64,000 nucleotides of DNA from the NCBI GenBank assembly GCA_012960035.1, contig DUBZ01000124.1, positions 62,001 to 126,000 on the forward strand, given 5' to 3'. The notes below the pieces were generated by a model. It ran no database searches, had not been told where the DNA came from, and was given only the letters and a program-made list of their open reading frames with translations. This DNA is from Myxococcales bacterium (lineage in GTDB: Bacteria; Myxococcota_A; UBA9160; UBA4427). Both the position numbers and the translations under genes were made by a program. Shown here in pieces: positions 25,907 to 34,923 of this stretch (the first letter of the stretch is position 1; every line of letters starts with the position of its first letter).

Positions 25907-27439
25907 TCATGATGCGCGCTCGTCCAATGCAGCGAGGAGTTTTTCCCAAATGTTCCCGAAGTCGCCGTTGCTCATGACGAGGACAACATCGCCGTCTTCC
26001 AGTTCTTGTGCCTGCGCGACCGCTTCGGCGTCAATATCGCTGAAGACACCCGTCGGGAGCCCTCGCCCTTCGAGCGCGTCCGCGAGATCTTCAGCCGAAA
26101 ACAGTTCGGTGGGTGTGCCCGTATTGCTGTAGATCGGCTCGTCGGGAAGCTTGCGCAATACCACGCGAGTCGCGCCGTCAAAAGCCGCGGCATAGGCGTC
26201 CTGAAAAACGGCTCGTCGACTCGTATTGGTGCGTGCCTCGAAGATCGCAACGAGACGACGCTCGGGATAGCGCGCACGGATGGCGCCAATCGAAGCCTTG
26301 ACCGCCGTGGGGTGGTGGGCGAAGTCGTCGATCACTGTGACGCCGCGCGCGACCCCCCGAATTTCTTGTCGACGCTTCACGCCCTTGAAGCCTGCCAATG
26401 CAGGAACACTTTCTTCAAGCGGCACCCCCTCGCGCGCGAGTACCGCGATCGCAGCAACAGCGTTCGCAACGTTGAAACCGCCGTACAGCGGAAGCAACAC
26501 GGACTGCCGTTGATGTCCGGGCGCGCGCAAGCGAAACCGTGTGCCTTCGGAAGTCGCTTCGAGCTGATCGGCGATCCAGTCGGCTTCGATGGCGGGGGAC
26601 GCGTCACCCTCTTCGACAACTTGATAACGCACGACGGAACAGCGTGCGCCCTGCGCGACATCACGCACGTGCTCGCGGCTCCAATCGGCGACGATGCATG
26701 CGCCTTCGTCCATGCCTTCGATCAGCGAACGAAAGGCACTCTTCACATGGTCGAGGTCGCGATAGATGTCGGCGTGGTCGAACTCGACCGAAGTGAGGAT
26801 CAAGCTGTCCGGGTGGTAGTGGAGAAACTTCGGCGTCTTGTCGAAGAAGGCAGTGTCGTACTCGTCGCCCTCCACAACAAAGTGCTGCCCTGCCCCTTCA
26901 CGAAAGCTTCCGTCGAAGTCAAGACTGATCCCGCCCACCAAGAGCGAAGGGTCGCGCCTCGTCGCCAGAAGCAAGTAGGCAGTTAGGCTCGTCGTGGTCG
27001 TCTTGCCGTGGGTGCCCGAAACAACGATGCGGCGTTTGTCCGCCATCGCGAGTTCGAACAGTGCGTCGGAGAACGAACGAATCGGAATGTCGGAGTCGAT
27101 CGCCGCCAACGCTTCGGCGTTGTCGCGATGCACGGCGTTCCCGATCACAATGAGATCTGGCACTTGCCCCGAGTCGTAGGCGGCGGCTTCAAGGTTCGCC
27201 GGATCAAAGCCTTCGCTTACGACTACGCCCCAATCCGCGAGGGCAGTGCTCATCGGCGGATAAAGTTTTTTGTCCGACCCGGTGATCTCGATCCCGCGAC
27301 GCTTCAAGAGTCCCGCGAGCGATCCCATCCCCGTGCCGCCGACTGCAACAAAGTGCACGCGACGAAGTTCGCCGATGGACGCCTTGTCGGGCGCGTCCGT
27401 CGGCGCGTGACTCGGTGTGTTACTCAGCGATGAAGGCAT
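25907..27439 (-). CDS. mpl: UDP-MurNAc:L-Ala-gamma-D-Glu-meso-DAP ligase (murein recycling)
   Basis: The 510-residue Mur-ligase-family protein has the N-terminal GGTGMGSLAGLLKRRGIEITGSD Rossmann motif, the ATP-binding GTHGKTTTTSL, a VVEGDEYDTAFFDKTPKFLHY segment specific to Mpl (as opposed to MurC), and NVANAVAAIAVL and DDFAHHPTAVKA motifs. It reattaches recovered murein tripeptide to UDP-MurNAc. Its start overlaps the end of a serine hydrolase gene by 20 bp. The neighbours (a serine hydrolase, LD-carboxypeptidase) also fit murein turnover. Confidence 0.95.
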   Translation of the reverse strand: MPSSLSNTPSHAPTDAPDKASIGELRRVHFVAVGGTGMGSLAGLLKRRGIEITGSDKKLYPPMSTALADWGVVVSEGFDPANLEAAAYDSGQVPDLIVIGNAVHRDNAEALAAIDSDIPIRSFSDALFELAMADKRRIVVSGTHGKTTTTSLTAYLLLATRRDPSLLVGGISLDFDGSFREGAGQHFVVEGDEYDTAFFDKTPKFLHYHPDSLILTSVEFDHADIYRDLDHVKSAFRSLIEGMDEGACIVADWSREHVRDVAQGARCSVVRYQVVEEGDASPAIEADWIADQLEATSEGTRFRLRAPGHQRQSVLLPLYGGFNVANAVAAIAVLAREGVPLEESVPALAGFKGVKRRQEIRGVARGVTVIDDFAHHPTAVKASIGAIRARYPERRLVAIFEARTNTSRRAVFQDAYAAAFDGATRVVLRKLPDEPIYSNTGTPTELFSAEDLADALEGRGLPTGVFSDIDAEAVAQAQELEDGDVVLVMSNGDFGNIWEKLLAALDERAS

Positions 27440-28589
27440 CGATAATGAAGTCGTGCAGCTTAGGGCGAAGATCGAAGTAACTGCGCTTCGCGATCAAATG
27501 CACCCGATTCGTGAGCATGACGACGATGGCTTCACGCTCAAGATCGATCCAAACCGAAGTTCCGGTAAAGCCGAGATGACCAACCGAGTTCTCCGAGAAC
27601 AATTCGCCAGAAGAGGACGCACCCGCCGTCGGAGTGTCCCACCCCAGTGCCCAGTCCGAATCTTGCGGCAGCTTTTGTCGCGTAAAGAACTCATGCATGA
27701 GCGGCTGCGGGAATAGTTCGCTGCGGCCATGCCAGCCGTCGACCATGGCGCGTGCAAACGTCATGACGTCGTCGGCAGTCGAAAACAGCCCCGCATGTCC
27801 GGCCACGCCGCCCATCGCCGCCGCATTGGGATCGTGAACTTCGCCCCAAACAATGCGGTCGCGCCACGGACAATTTTCGGTCGCTGCAATGCGACGCCGC
27901 ATGGCTGCTGGCACCGCGTCAGTCGCGCTCGAGCCATCGACAGGTAGCGGCAGAAAACAGGTGTCCTTCATTTCGAGCGGAGCGTAAATGCGCTCTGCAC
28001 AAAAGGCGTCGAGGCTCTGCTTCGTGACGGCTTCGACTACGGCGCCGAGGGCAATGAAGTCGAGATCGCCATAGACCGCAGCTTCGCCCGGCTCATGCAC
28101 CAGGCCCGAACGAACCACGCGATCAATTATCCATTCGCGACCTTCGGCGGTGCCAAGCACGCGCTCAAACATCTTGCGTTCTTTCTTGATCATGAGTTCG
28201 TGAAATGCGCGCCAAGGCTTGAGCCCGGACGAATGGCTCAGCAGGTGGCGTAGCGTTACGGCTTCTTTATCTCGATCCCCGAATGCGGGAAGCACCTTCG
28301 CAACGGGATCGTCGAGGGTGAGTAGGCCGTCTTTCACGAGCAGCAGGATGGCCGCAGTGGTGGCCATCGGCTTGGTGAGCGACGCGAGGTCAAATACGGT
28401 TTCGCGGGTCATCGGCAATCGTTCCGGCTGCAACACCGCGTGGCCGCGCACGCATTCAAAGTCGAGGACTTCGTCTTCGCGGGGCATGCGAGCAATGATG
28501 ACCGCACCCGGGATCTCAGCTTTTTCGATCGACTTGTCGACCGCTTTCTCAACGCGCCCCAGTTTTCGCTTGATCAGACTGTGCTTCAT
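27420..28589 (-). CDS. Serine hydrolase of the beta-lactamase class C/DD-peptidase family
   Basis: ATG 28589 gives 389 residues starting MKHSLIKRKLGRVEKAVDKS; the longer frame to 28742 is a polar unlikely extension. The nucleophile motif SLTK is present in VFDLASLTKPMATT; the second motif is YGD in AAVYGDLDFIALG, and GVAGHAGLFSTADDVMTFARAM is typical of this family. No signal peptide is evident, so the enzyme may be cytoplasmic or exported by another means. Members act as esterases or peptidases. The position between LdcA and Mpl suggests a role in peptide or cell-wall metabolism, but this is inference. Confidence 0.85.
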   Translation of the reverse strand: MKHSLIKRKLGRVEKAVDKSIEKAEIPGAVIIARMPREDEVLDFECVRGHAVLQPERLPMTRETVFDLASLTKPMATTAAILLLVKDGLLTLDDPVAKVLPAFGDRDKEAVTLRHLLSHSSGLKPWRAFHELMIKKERKMFERVLGTAEGREWIIDRVVRSGLVHEPGEAAVYGDLDFIALGAVVEAVTKQSLDAFCAERIYAPLEMKDTCFLPLPVDGSSATDAVPAAMRRRIAATENCPWRDRIVWGEVHDPNAAAMGGVAGHAGLFSTADDVMTFARAMVDGWHGRSELFPQPLMHEFFTRQKLPQDSDWALGWDTPTAGASSSGELFSENSVGHLGFTGTSVWIDLEREAIVVMLTNRVHLIAKRSYFDLRPKLHDFIIDAFIAE

Positions 28590-28761
28590 GTTCTTCTTGT
28601 TTGGTTTTGTCTTCGACTGCGTTATTTCGCGAGCCGACTCACTGGCCACAACTCGCGACTTTGGATCTCGGTCTTGGACTTCGACATCGTCGCTTGCGAC
28701 GTGCCCTCTGTGTTCATCATGTCGTGTGCGATGACGCGACACGCCGGGGGGGCGAATGATG

Positions 28762-28778
28762 CTGAGAGGCTATCTCAG
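28762..28778 (-). terminator. Hairpin downstream of the LD-carboxypeptidase gene
   Basis: CTGAGA and TCTCAG pair across the 5-nt loop GGCTA, about 30 bp downstream of the ldcA stop in the minus direction. No U-run follows, so it may be a weak or factor-dependent terminator, or only a structural hairpin. Confidence 0.3.
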
Positions 28779-28810
28779 AAACCTCGGATGCGGGACTTCT
28801 CAAGCCGCGT

Positions 28811-29728
28811 CTATCGTTTTGCGACGGCCAATTCGAGCAATTCGATTTCGCCGCGGTCGCCGTCGATCGCCGCCCGCGCGCCTAGCGCCCACGGCAGGTG
28901 ATGATCGGCGTGGCCAAACGGAAGTTCGCTGACGACCGGAACCCCAAGTGGCGACAGAATTTCTTCGATCACATCCCGGGCCGTCGGCTCGGGGCAAATC
29001 GGGTTCGTGCAGTCGGTGAGGCAGCCGATGCCAACGCCAACCAGCGCGTCAAGCTTCCCTGCCGCCTTCAACTGCATCAGCATCCGGTCGATGCTGTAGG
29101 GCGCTTCGTGAGTCTCTTCGAAGAGCAAGATGGCGTCTCGGGTATCGATTTCCCAAGGTGTCCCGAGGCTCGCAACGACGAGTTTCAGCGAGCCGCCGGT
29201 AAGCCGGCCTTCCCCCCAACCCCGCTGCACCGACTTGCCCACCATGCGCTGGGGCGGTCCGACACCCAGGAGCGTTGTCGCGATCGCGCGCTTGCTGTCC
29301 GCGCTCAATGCGTCAGTGCGTTCGAGCATCGGCCCGTGATGCCCCATCAGCCCGGCCCGGCTCAGTTGCCAAAGCAGCAGGGTCGTCACGTCGCTATATC
29401 CGAATAAAGGCTTCGCCGCGGCGCGTACCTGTTTTTCGTCGAGTAGATGCATAATGCGATGGCAGCCATAACCGCCACGCGCACAAAAGATGCCGTCTAC
29501 GTTCGGGTCGTTGACCAGCTGCATGAACTCTTCGGCGCGGCGCGCATCATCGCCCGCGAGGTAACCGGTCGCACGAGTGATGTCGTCGGCGTGGACAACT
29601 TCAAAGCCCAGCTTGCGGAGCATCGAAACGCCCGCAGTCAATCGCGTTTCGTCGATCGGGCCGGCGGGCGCAGCGATGCCTAGGGTCGCGCCTTTTTTGA
29701 GCACGCGCGGTTTGCGCAAAGTCGGCAC
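28811..29728 (-). CDS. ldcA: LD-carboxypeptidase (S66 family)
   Basis: GTG 29728 begins one base after the dnaB stop and gives 305 residues; ATG 29758 would overlap dnaB by 29 bp and is an alternative. The opening KKGATLGIAAPAGP, the ARGGYGCHRIMHLLD motif, the catalytic Ser in GYSDVTTLLLW, Glu in FEETHEAPYSIDRML and His in ELPFGHADHHLPWALG match the S66 catalytic triad. It cleaves the terminal D-Ala from murein tetrapeptide in the cytoplasm, giving the tripeptide that Mpl uses; mpl lies two genes away. Confidence 0.9.
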   Translation of the reverse strand: MPTLRKPRVLKKGATLGIAAPAGPIDETRLTAGVSMLRKLGFEVVHADDITRATGYLAGDDARRAEEFMQLVNDPNVDGIFCARGGYGCHRIMHLLDEKQVRAAAKPLFGYSDVTTLLLWQLSRAGLMGHHGPMLERTDALSADSKRAIATTLLGVGPPQRMVGKSVQRGWGEGRLTGGSLKLVVASLGTPWEIDTRDAILLFEETHEAPYSIDRMLMQLKAAGKLDALVGVGIGCLTDCTNPICPEPTARDVIEEILSPLGVPVVSELPFGHADHHLPWALGARAAIDGDRGEIELLELAVAKR

Positions 29729-29729
29729 G

Positions 29730-31220
29730 TTAGAACGGGTCGTCCGGAAGACCGGCATCGTGCGGGAAGCTTCCCGAAGGCGAAGGCTCACCAGCTTCAA
29801 AACTCTTCGGGCTCGCGTAGCCGTAACCGGCTTCATTCTCGGGCCAGTCGCGGAACAAAGCGAAGCGCCCCAAGAATTCGAGCTTCACGATGCCGGTCGG
29901 CCCGTTACGTTGCTTGCGGATCAACAGCTCGGCCATTTCCTGATGTTCGGTTTCGGGGTTGTAGACGACATCGCGGTAAATGAAGCCGATGATGTCTGCG
30001 TCCTGCTCGATCGCGCCAGACTCACGCAGGTCGGCCAGAAGCGGACGCTTGTCGTCTTTGCGCGTCTCCGGACCGCGGTTCAACTGCGAAAGTGCGATCA
30101 CTGGGATGTTGAGTTCCTTCGCGAGGCCCTTGAGGCCACGACTGATCTCACTGATTTCTTGCTCGCGACTCGCGACGTTCGCGCTGCCCCGCGCAAGCTG
30201 AAGGTAGTCGACGATCACAAGGTCGAGTCCGCTTTGGGCGTGCATGCGACGACACTTGGCCCGCATCTCGAGCACCGTGGCGGCGGGCGTGTCGTCAATA
30301 AAGATGTCGGCGGCCGAAAGTTTCTCAGCGGCTCGAACCAACGCGCCATGACTCTCGACAGAAATAAAACCGTTGCGGAACGAGGACGCGTCAACCATCG
30401 CCTCGCTTGCGAGCAAGCGCATCACGAGAGACTGAGTCGTCATCTCGAGCGAGAAGACTGCGACCTTCTTTCCATGGTCGACCGCAACATTGCGCGCGAT
30501 GTTCAGCGCCAACGCCGTCTTTCCCATCGAGGGGCGCGCTGCGATAATGATCAAGTCGCCGGGTTGCAGACCACCGGTCATGGAATCGAGCACGGTGTAA
30601 TTTGTCGCTAGCCCCGTGAGGTCGCCACCGCGGTTCATCAACATTTCGATGTGATTGATCGCGCTGTGCACTTCGACGTTCATCGGGCTCAGCGAAGACT
30701 TTGCCTGCTCCTGGCTTAAAGCAAAGATCTTTGATTCCGCGGTGTCGAGGGCTTGATCGGAAGCCTGCCCTTCGTCGTAGCCGAGGTTGACGATCTCTGA
30801 AGCCACACTGATCAAGCCGCGCTTCACGCTCTTTTCGCGCACGATGCGCGCGTAGTGAACGATGTTCGCTGACGTCGCTTCGTAGTCCGCGATTTCTGCC
30901 AGTGCGACCGGGCCGCCAATGGATTCGAGCAAGTCGTTTGACTTGAGATAGTCGGCCAGGGTCACGAGATCGACCGGCTGGTTCTTGTCCTTCAACGTGA
31001 TCATTGCTCGATACAGCGCTTGATGGGCAGGGTGATAAAAACTCTCGACTTCGATCTCGGTCACAATCCCGTGTATGGCATTGTTGTCGAGCAAGATCGC
31101 GGAGAGCACCGCCTTCTCTGCATCGAGGTCACTCGGCGGTACGCGACGTCGCGGGTCTTGCGGCGGAGTCGGAGGACTCTGTTTGCGACTATCCCACGGT
31201 CCCTGCCCGCCTTCGTTCAC
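29730..31220 (-). CDS. dnaB: Replicative DNA helicase DnaB
   Basis: The 496-residue protein has the N-terminal primase-interacting helical domain (DLDAEKAVLSAILLDNNAIHGI), a linker with RGLISVASEIVNLGYDEGQ, and the RecA-like domain with Walker A ARPSMGKTALALN and the LVIVDYLQLARG, EISRGLKGLAKELNIPVIALSQLNRGPE (sensor) and LRESGAIEQDAD motifs. This is the hexameric helicase at the replication fork. The C-terminal tail (SFEAGEPSPSGSFPHDAGLPDDPF) is flexible. It is downstream of the rplI operon and 1 bp from ldcA. Confidence 0.95.
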   Translation of the reverse strand: MNEGGQGPWDSRKQSPPTPPQDPRRRVPPSDLDAEKAVLSAILLDNNAIHGIVTEIEVESFYHPAHQALYRAMITLKDKNQPVDLVTLADYLKSNDLLESIGGPVALAEIADYEATSANIVHYARIVREKSVKRGLISVASEIVNLGYDEGQASDQALDTAESKIFALSQEQAKSSLSPMNVEVHSAINHIEMLMNRGGDLTGLATNYTVLDSMTGGLQPGDLIIIAARPSMGKTALALNIARNVAVDHGKKVAVFSLEMTTQSLVMRLLASEAMVDASSFRNGFISVESHGALVRAAEKLSAADIFIDDTPAATVLEMRAKCRRMHAQSGLDLVIVDYLQLARGSANVASREQEISEISRGLKGLAKELNIPVIALSQLNRGPETRKDDKRPLLADLRESGAIEQDADIIGFIYRDVVYNPETEHQEMAELLIRKQRNGPTGIVKLEFLGRFALFRDWPENEAGYGYASPKSFEAGEPSPSGSFPHDAGLPDDPF

Positions 31221-31503
31221 AGTGGCTCCCCTCGATCATCGCGCAGTCGCGAACGGGCGCGACTCGCAACTCTCAATTTCGATATTGGATCAGATAACCG
31301 GCGGGCCGGCGAGGTTGTAAGCGGTTGAACGCCGCACGCCGCCCCAAACAACGGGACCAGTATAACTGGATTGCCCAAGCCACGGCGCAGATATTCACCT
31401 GCTTCGAGATTCAGACACACCGAGCCACTACAACGTTCGCCCCACCCACCCTGTTCGACTTGGGCGACTGGAAGCAAAAACGTGCGAACAAACGAAGAAG
31501 TGC

Positions 31504-31530
31504 GGTCAGCGGGCCCAATGCCCGCTGACC
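31504..31530 (-). terminator. Strong hairpin after rplI
   Basis: GGTCAGCGGGC and GCCCGCTGACC form a perfect 11-bp stem with a 5-nt loop CCAAT, 18 bp beyond the rplI stop in the minus direction. The following minus-strand sequence is T-rich but has no continuous U-run. It is the best candidate for the end of the rpsF-rpsR-rplI transcript. The rest of the stretch between rplI and dnaB (31221-31547) shows no gene. Confidence 0.55.
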
Positions 31531-31547
31531 CTGATCCTTCTAAACGA

Positions 31548-32003
31548 TCAGTCTTTGACGCTGACGATCAGCTTCACGCTCGAACTAATTTCCGAATGGA
31601 GTTTGATTGCGATCGTGTGCTCGCCGACTTCCTTCACGGCGTCGGGCAGCTGGATCTTGCGGCGATCGAGCTTGACGCCCTTCCCTTCGATCAACTCGGC
31701 GATATTCGCCGACGTAACCGAGCCGAAGAGCTTGCCGTCTTCGCCAGCGCGCTTGCTGACTTCCAGCACCATGCTCTTGAGCTTGTGGCTGGTTGCGCGT
31801 AGGTCTTTCAGTTCTTTCGCGAGCATTTCGGCAATGACACGCTTGTTGTGCTCGAGTTCCTTGATATTGGAGTCGGTCGCAACAATCGCCTTTCCCTCTG
31901 GAACCAGGAAATTGCGCGCGTAGCCGGGCTTCACGCTGACGAGGTCGCCAGCGCCACCGAGCTTGCCCATATCCTCACGTAGAATCACCTTGACTGCTGA
32001 CAT
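31548..32003 (-). CDS. rplI: 50S ribosomal protein bL9
   Basis: ATG 32003 gives 151 residues. The N-domain reads VKVILREDMGKLGGAGDLVSVKPGYARNFLVPEGKA, the classic L9 motif, followed by the long connecting helix (ELEHNKRVIAEMLAKELKDL) and the C-domain LFGSVTSANIAELI with KIQLPDAVKEVGEHTIAIKLH. The frame is open further upstream, but that part reads out of frame through rpsR. It is the third gene of the rpsF-rpsR-rplI cluster, 11 bp after rpsR. Confidence 0.96.
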   Translation of the reverse strand: MSAVKVILREDMGKLGGAGDLVSVKPGYARNFLVPEGKAIVATDSNIKELEHNKRVIAEMLAKELKDLRATSHKLKSMVLEVSKRAGEDGKLFGSVTSANIAELIEGKGVKLDRRKIQLPDAVKEVGEHTIAIKLHSEISSSVKLIVSVKD

Positions 32004-32014
32004 GGTGTCCCCCG

Positions 32015-32374
32015 CTACATATGTCCTGCCGCAATGGGCAGGAGTGCAATTTGGCGAGCGCGCTTGATCGCGGTCGCGAGGCGGCGCTGGTGCTTCGCGC
32101 AGGTTCCGGAAATACGGCGCGGCGTCACCTTGCCGGTCTCCGAAATGAAGAGTCGTAGCGTTTTCGGGTCCTTGTAGCTGAGGACCAACTTCTTGTCTGC
32201 GCAGTAGCGGCAAACCTTGCGCCGCTGGAACATGCCCTTCTTGGCTTTACGTGCCTTCTTGCGCGCGCGCGCCCGGAGCTTCGCCTTAACGCTCCAGTTG
32301 CCGCGGCTGGCACGGTCGCCACCAGGACCGGAGGATCGAGATCCTCGATCGTATCCTTCGTCTTCGTCGCTCAT
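32015..32374 (-). CDS. rpsR: 30S ribosomal protein bS18
   Basis: The 119-residue protein has the S18 core: [66 protein letters not shown]. Typical S18 is 75-80 residues; here about 45 extra N-terminal residues are acidic/Gly-Ser-rich and then very basic ([16 protein letters not shown]). The CRYC and GTCAKHQ Cys spacing suggests a zinc-binding form. The start overlaps rpsF by ATGA. Confidence 0.95.
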   Translation of the reverse strand: MSDEDEGYDRGSRSSGPGGDRASRGNWSVKAKLRARARKKARKAKKGMFQRRKVCRYCADKKLVLSYKDPKTLRLFISETGKVTPRRISGTCAKHQRRLATAIKRARQIALLPIAAGHM

Positions 32375-33018
32375 GAGCCCTCCTCCTTGGTCTCTGCGTC
32401 GCCGGCTGCGTCGTCATCAGCGCTTTCTTCGGCGACGGCTTCTGGGGCGGCTTCGGAAGCTGCTTCTGGGGCGGCTTCTGGGGCTACTTCGGAAGCTGCT
32501 TCGGCAGCGTCTCCGCCTTCTTCACCAGCTTCGTCACCGCCCTCTTCACTTGCAGCAGCGGCAGCAGCGGTTTCGGTAGCGATTCGCTCCGCATCGGCAC
32601 GAGCCTTGGCCTCTTCGTCTTCGCGGGCCTTGGCTTCTTCTTCTTCGCGAGCGGCACGTTCTTGTGCTTTGCGCTCTTGCTCGGCTTCGGCTTCGGCAGC
32701 TTCGAGCTTGCGCGCTTCGACGTCGGTGACGTCGGGGTTGGCCAAGATCGTCATGAAGCGCAGGATCGACTCGTTGAGTCGAAGCGCACGTTCAAGTGGC
32801 CGCACCACCTGGCCATCACTCAAGAACGAGTAGATGTAGTAGTGGCCCTTGTGAAAGCGACGGATCTCGTAGGCGAGCTTTCGCTTGCCGAGGCTTTCGT
32901 TTTGCAGCCGAATAGAGCCGCTGTCCGCCAAGATTCCTTCGAGACGCTCAAAAATTGCAGCGGTCCCTTCGTCGGATATCTCCGGCTGGACGATGATAGT
33001 CGTTTCGTATTCCCGCAA
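32371..33018 (-). CDS. rpsF: 30S ribosomal protein bS6 with a long acidic C-terminal tail
   Basis: The start is TTG 33018, with AGGAGG seven bases upstream. Residues 1-95 are the S6 fold ([52 protein letters not shown]). The remaining 120 residues, more than doubling the usual length, are a Lys/Glu/Ala charged helix and then an Ala/Glu-rich tail with imperfect repeats such as [14 protein letters not shown]. The tail is low complexity and probably disordered, acting outside the ribosomal core. The gene overlaps rpsR by 4 bp. Confidence 0.95.
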   Translation of the reverse strand: MREYETTIIVQPEISDEGTAAIFERLEGILADSGSIRLQNESLGKRKLAYEIRRFHKGHYYIYSFLSDGQVVRPLERALRLNESILRFMTILANPDVTDVEARKLEAAEAEAEQERKAQERAAREEEEAKAREDEEAKARADAERIATETAAAAAASEEGGDEAGEEGGDAAEAASEVAPEAAPEAASEAAPEAVAEESADDDAAGDAETKEEGS

Positions 33019-33036
33019 AGACTCGCCTCCTGGTCA

Positions 33037-33051
33037 GACACTCGAAGTGTC
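33037..33051 (-). promoter_or_regulatory. Hairpin in the rpsF leader
   Basis: GACACT and AGTGTC pair across a 3-nt loop about 20-30 nt upstream of the rpsF start and next to its AGGAGG. In many bacteria an S6:S18 complex binds a leader hairpin of this operon. Here the characteristic CCG bulge was not seen, so an autoregulatory role is speculative. Confidence 0.3.
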
Positions 33052-33238
33052 CGAGCCCCTGCGTAAGTTGCCTCTTCGACGGGTTCGACGAGGTCAAATG
33101 CAAGGACTGAGGTTGATGGTTCGATTATTCGAATTTTAGACCCGCCCGGACAGGACGCCTGGGTTCGGGGGGCCAATGGATACCAATAGGTGGGCGTCCG
33201 CACAAGGGAAATTGGCTCGACGTCACTTTCACAGGGAG

Positions 33239-33823
33239 TCAGGCCCCGGGATCCAGAAGTCGGTGGACCCGTGAGTCAGCGCCCAGCTCTGGGTGAAACG
33301 TACAGGCGAGAATATTTCCCTGGCGCACCAGCGCCGGTACACCCTCAACCCGCAAGAGAACCTCGACGCCAGCGCCAATTTTGCTGAGCTGGGGCGCACG
33401 TATAAAGACGCACCGAAGCCCCTCGAGCTCCTGAGCGGCTTTTCCCGCGCCGTGAGCAGGCGGATCGGCGATCGCAGCGAACGAATCGACCTGGGTCCCG
33501 TACGCGTTGCGCTGGGCGACGACGTCGATCAAGCCGAGTGTCTTGACCGGGTGGTTCTCCGATGCCCCGGCGAGCAAGATCGCCCCGGCACAGGTTCCGA
33601 GAATGGGTTTGCCCGAATCGGCGAACGAAGCGAGGGGCCCATAGAGCCCCAGGCGGTCGAGGCCCTTCGCAATGGTGGTGCTCTCGCCCCCGGGCAGGAT
33701 CAGGGCATCAATTTCGCCGAGATCCTTTTCGCGCAAGACCGGCCTTGAGCTCGCGCCTAGACGATCGAGCACCCGGGCGTGAGCGTCCACGTCCCCCTGA
33801 ATTGCCAAGATGCCGACCCGCAC
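33239..33823 (-). CDS. pdxT: Pyridoxal 5'-phosphate synthase glutaminase subunit
   Basis: The 194-residue class I glutamine amidotransferase begins MRVGILAIQGDVDAHARVLDRLG, has the oxyanion strand LILPGGESTTI, the catalytic Cys in LGTCAGAILLA and the His-Glu pair in CTFHPELG. It hydrolyses glutamine and passes ammonia to PdxS. It lies 28 bp downstream of pdxS on the same strand; together they make PLP directly from ribose 5-phosphate, glyceraldehyde 3-phosphate and glutamine. Confidence 0.95.
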   Translation of the reverse strand: MRVGILAIQGDVDAHARVLDRLGASSRPVLREKDLGEIDALILPGGESTTIAKGLDRLGLYGPLASFADSGKPILGTCAGAILLAGASENHPVKTLGLIDVVAQRNAYGTQVDSFAAIADPPAHGAGKAAQELEGLRCVFIRAPQLSKIGAGVEVLLRVEGVPALVRQGNILACTFHPELGADSRVHRLLDPGA

Positions 33824-33851
33824 GGCGCCCTCCCCTTAGGAATCTGCGCGG

Positions 33852-34778
33852 CTACCAGCCGCGATTCGCGAGCCGCTGACTTTCGTCGAGGGTTTCCATC
33901 TCGATCCCTTCCATCGCGTCACCAAGACCGCGACATGCTGCCATCACTTCTGCGGGATCTTCCCAGTGGGTGTTCGCGCGAACAATGGCGCGGGCTCGGG
34001 TTTCGGGGTCCGCACTCTTGAAGATGCCCGAACCCACGAAGATGGCTTCGGCGCCGAGCATGCGACACAACGCCGCATCTGGCGGCGTCGCGATCCCACC
34101 GGCCGCAAAATTCGGGACGGGGAGTTTGCCGTGTTCATGGACGTATTGAACGAGGTCGTACGGCGCACCCAATTCTTTGGCGTGGGCCATCAGCTCTTCG
34201 CTGCGCAACGCACCGAGCGCACGGATGTCGCCATTGAGGGTGCGCAAGTGACGCACGGCCTCGACAATGTTGCCGCTGCCCGCTTCGCCCTTGGTGCGAA
34301 TCATTGCCGCACCTTCACCGATGCGTCGGAGCGCTTCACCGAGGTTTCGCGCGCCGCACACGAACGGAGCTTTGTAGTCGTGCTTGTCGACGTGGTGTGC
34401 GTCGTCGGCGGGCGTCAGCACCTCGCTCTCGTCGATAAAGTCGATCCCCATTGCTTCAAGCACGCGGGCTTCCATCATATGCCCGATACGAACCTTCGCC
34501 ATCACCGGGATCGAAACGCACTGCTGAATCTCTTCGATCATTTCGACCGGACTCATGCGCGCAACACCGCCGTCGCGACGAATGTCGGAAGGCACGCGTT
34601 CAAGCGCCATCACGGCACAGGCGCCGGCGTTCTCGGCAACCTTCGCCTGGTCGGCGTTGGTGACGTCCATGATCACGCCGCCCTTCATCATTTCCGCCAA
34701 GCCGATCTTCAGCTCGAAGGCCTCTGCGGTGGTCTTTGCACTGCCCATTGCTTTGCCGATCTCTTTATGTCCTGACAC
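33852..34778 (-). CDS. pdxS: Pyridoxal 5'-phosphate synthase lyase subunit
   Basis: GTG 34778, preceded by GGAGGA, gives 308 residues. Highly conserved PdxS motifs are visible: [97 protein letters not shown], and [30 protein letters not shown]. The active-site Lys lies in AKVRIGH and in TKGEAGSGN. It forms the TIM-barrel dodecamer with PdxT. Confidence 0.97.
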   Translation of the reverse strand: MSGHKEIGKAMGSAKTTAEAFELKIGLAEMMKGGVIMDVTNADQAKVAENAGACAVMALERVPSDIRRDGGVARMSPVEMIEEIQQCVSIPVMAKVRIGHMMEARVLEAMGIDFIDESEVLTPADDAHHVDKHDYKAPFVCGARNLGEALRRIGEGAAMIRTKGEAGSGNIVEAVRHLRTLNGDIRALGALRSEELMAHAKELGAPYDLVQYVHEHGKLPVPNFAAGGIATPPDAALCRMLGAEAIFVGSGIFKSADPETRARAIVRANTHWEDPAEVMAACRGLGDAMEGIEMETLDESQRLANRGW

Positions 34779-34792
34779 TGTGTCCTCCGAAC

Positions 34793-34806
34793 GGCCGCGC
34801 GCGGCC
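34793..34806. repeat. Perfect GC palindrome in the pdxS leader
   Basis: The palindrome GGCCGCGCGCGGCC lies 14 bp upstream of the pdxS start. Its symmetrical half-sites leave only two bases for a loop, so it is more likely a DNA target than an RNA hairpin. On the plus strand it is followed by TTTT, so it is not positioned as a terminator for pdxR. Confidence 0.35.
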
Positions 34807-34863
34807 TTTTCTCGCGTCGCAACAATGCGTTACGTCGCCCGTTTGAGTTGGGGTGTTGGTTGC

Positions 34864-34884
34864 GTTCTTGGTGGTGTTCTTGGT
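34864..34884 (-). promoter_or_regulatory. Direct repeats between the MocR gene and pdxS
   Basis: GTTCTTGGT occurs twice, at 34864-34872 and 34876-34884, a period of 12 bp, about 100 bp upstream of pdxS. PdxR/MocR regulators commonly bind direct repeats near pdxST, so these may be an operator. A weaker related copy precedes them (34847-34862). This is inference from position. Confidence 0.35.
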
Positions 34885-34923
34885 GAATGATGCTCTTGCT
34901 TTCGATTCGAATAAAGTTTTCGC

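Noticed and set aside
26006..26986. 326-codon plus-strand open frame
   Set aside because: Entirely antisense to mpl, which has all family motifs.
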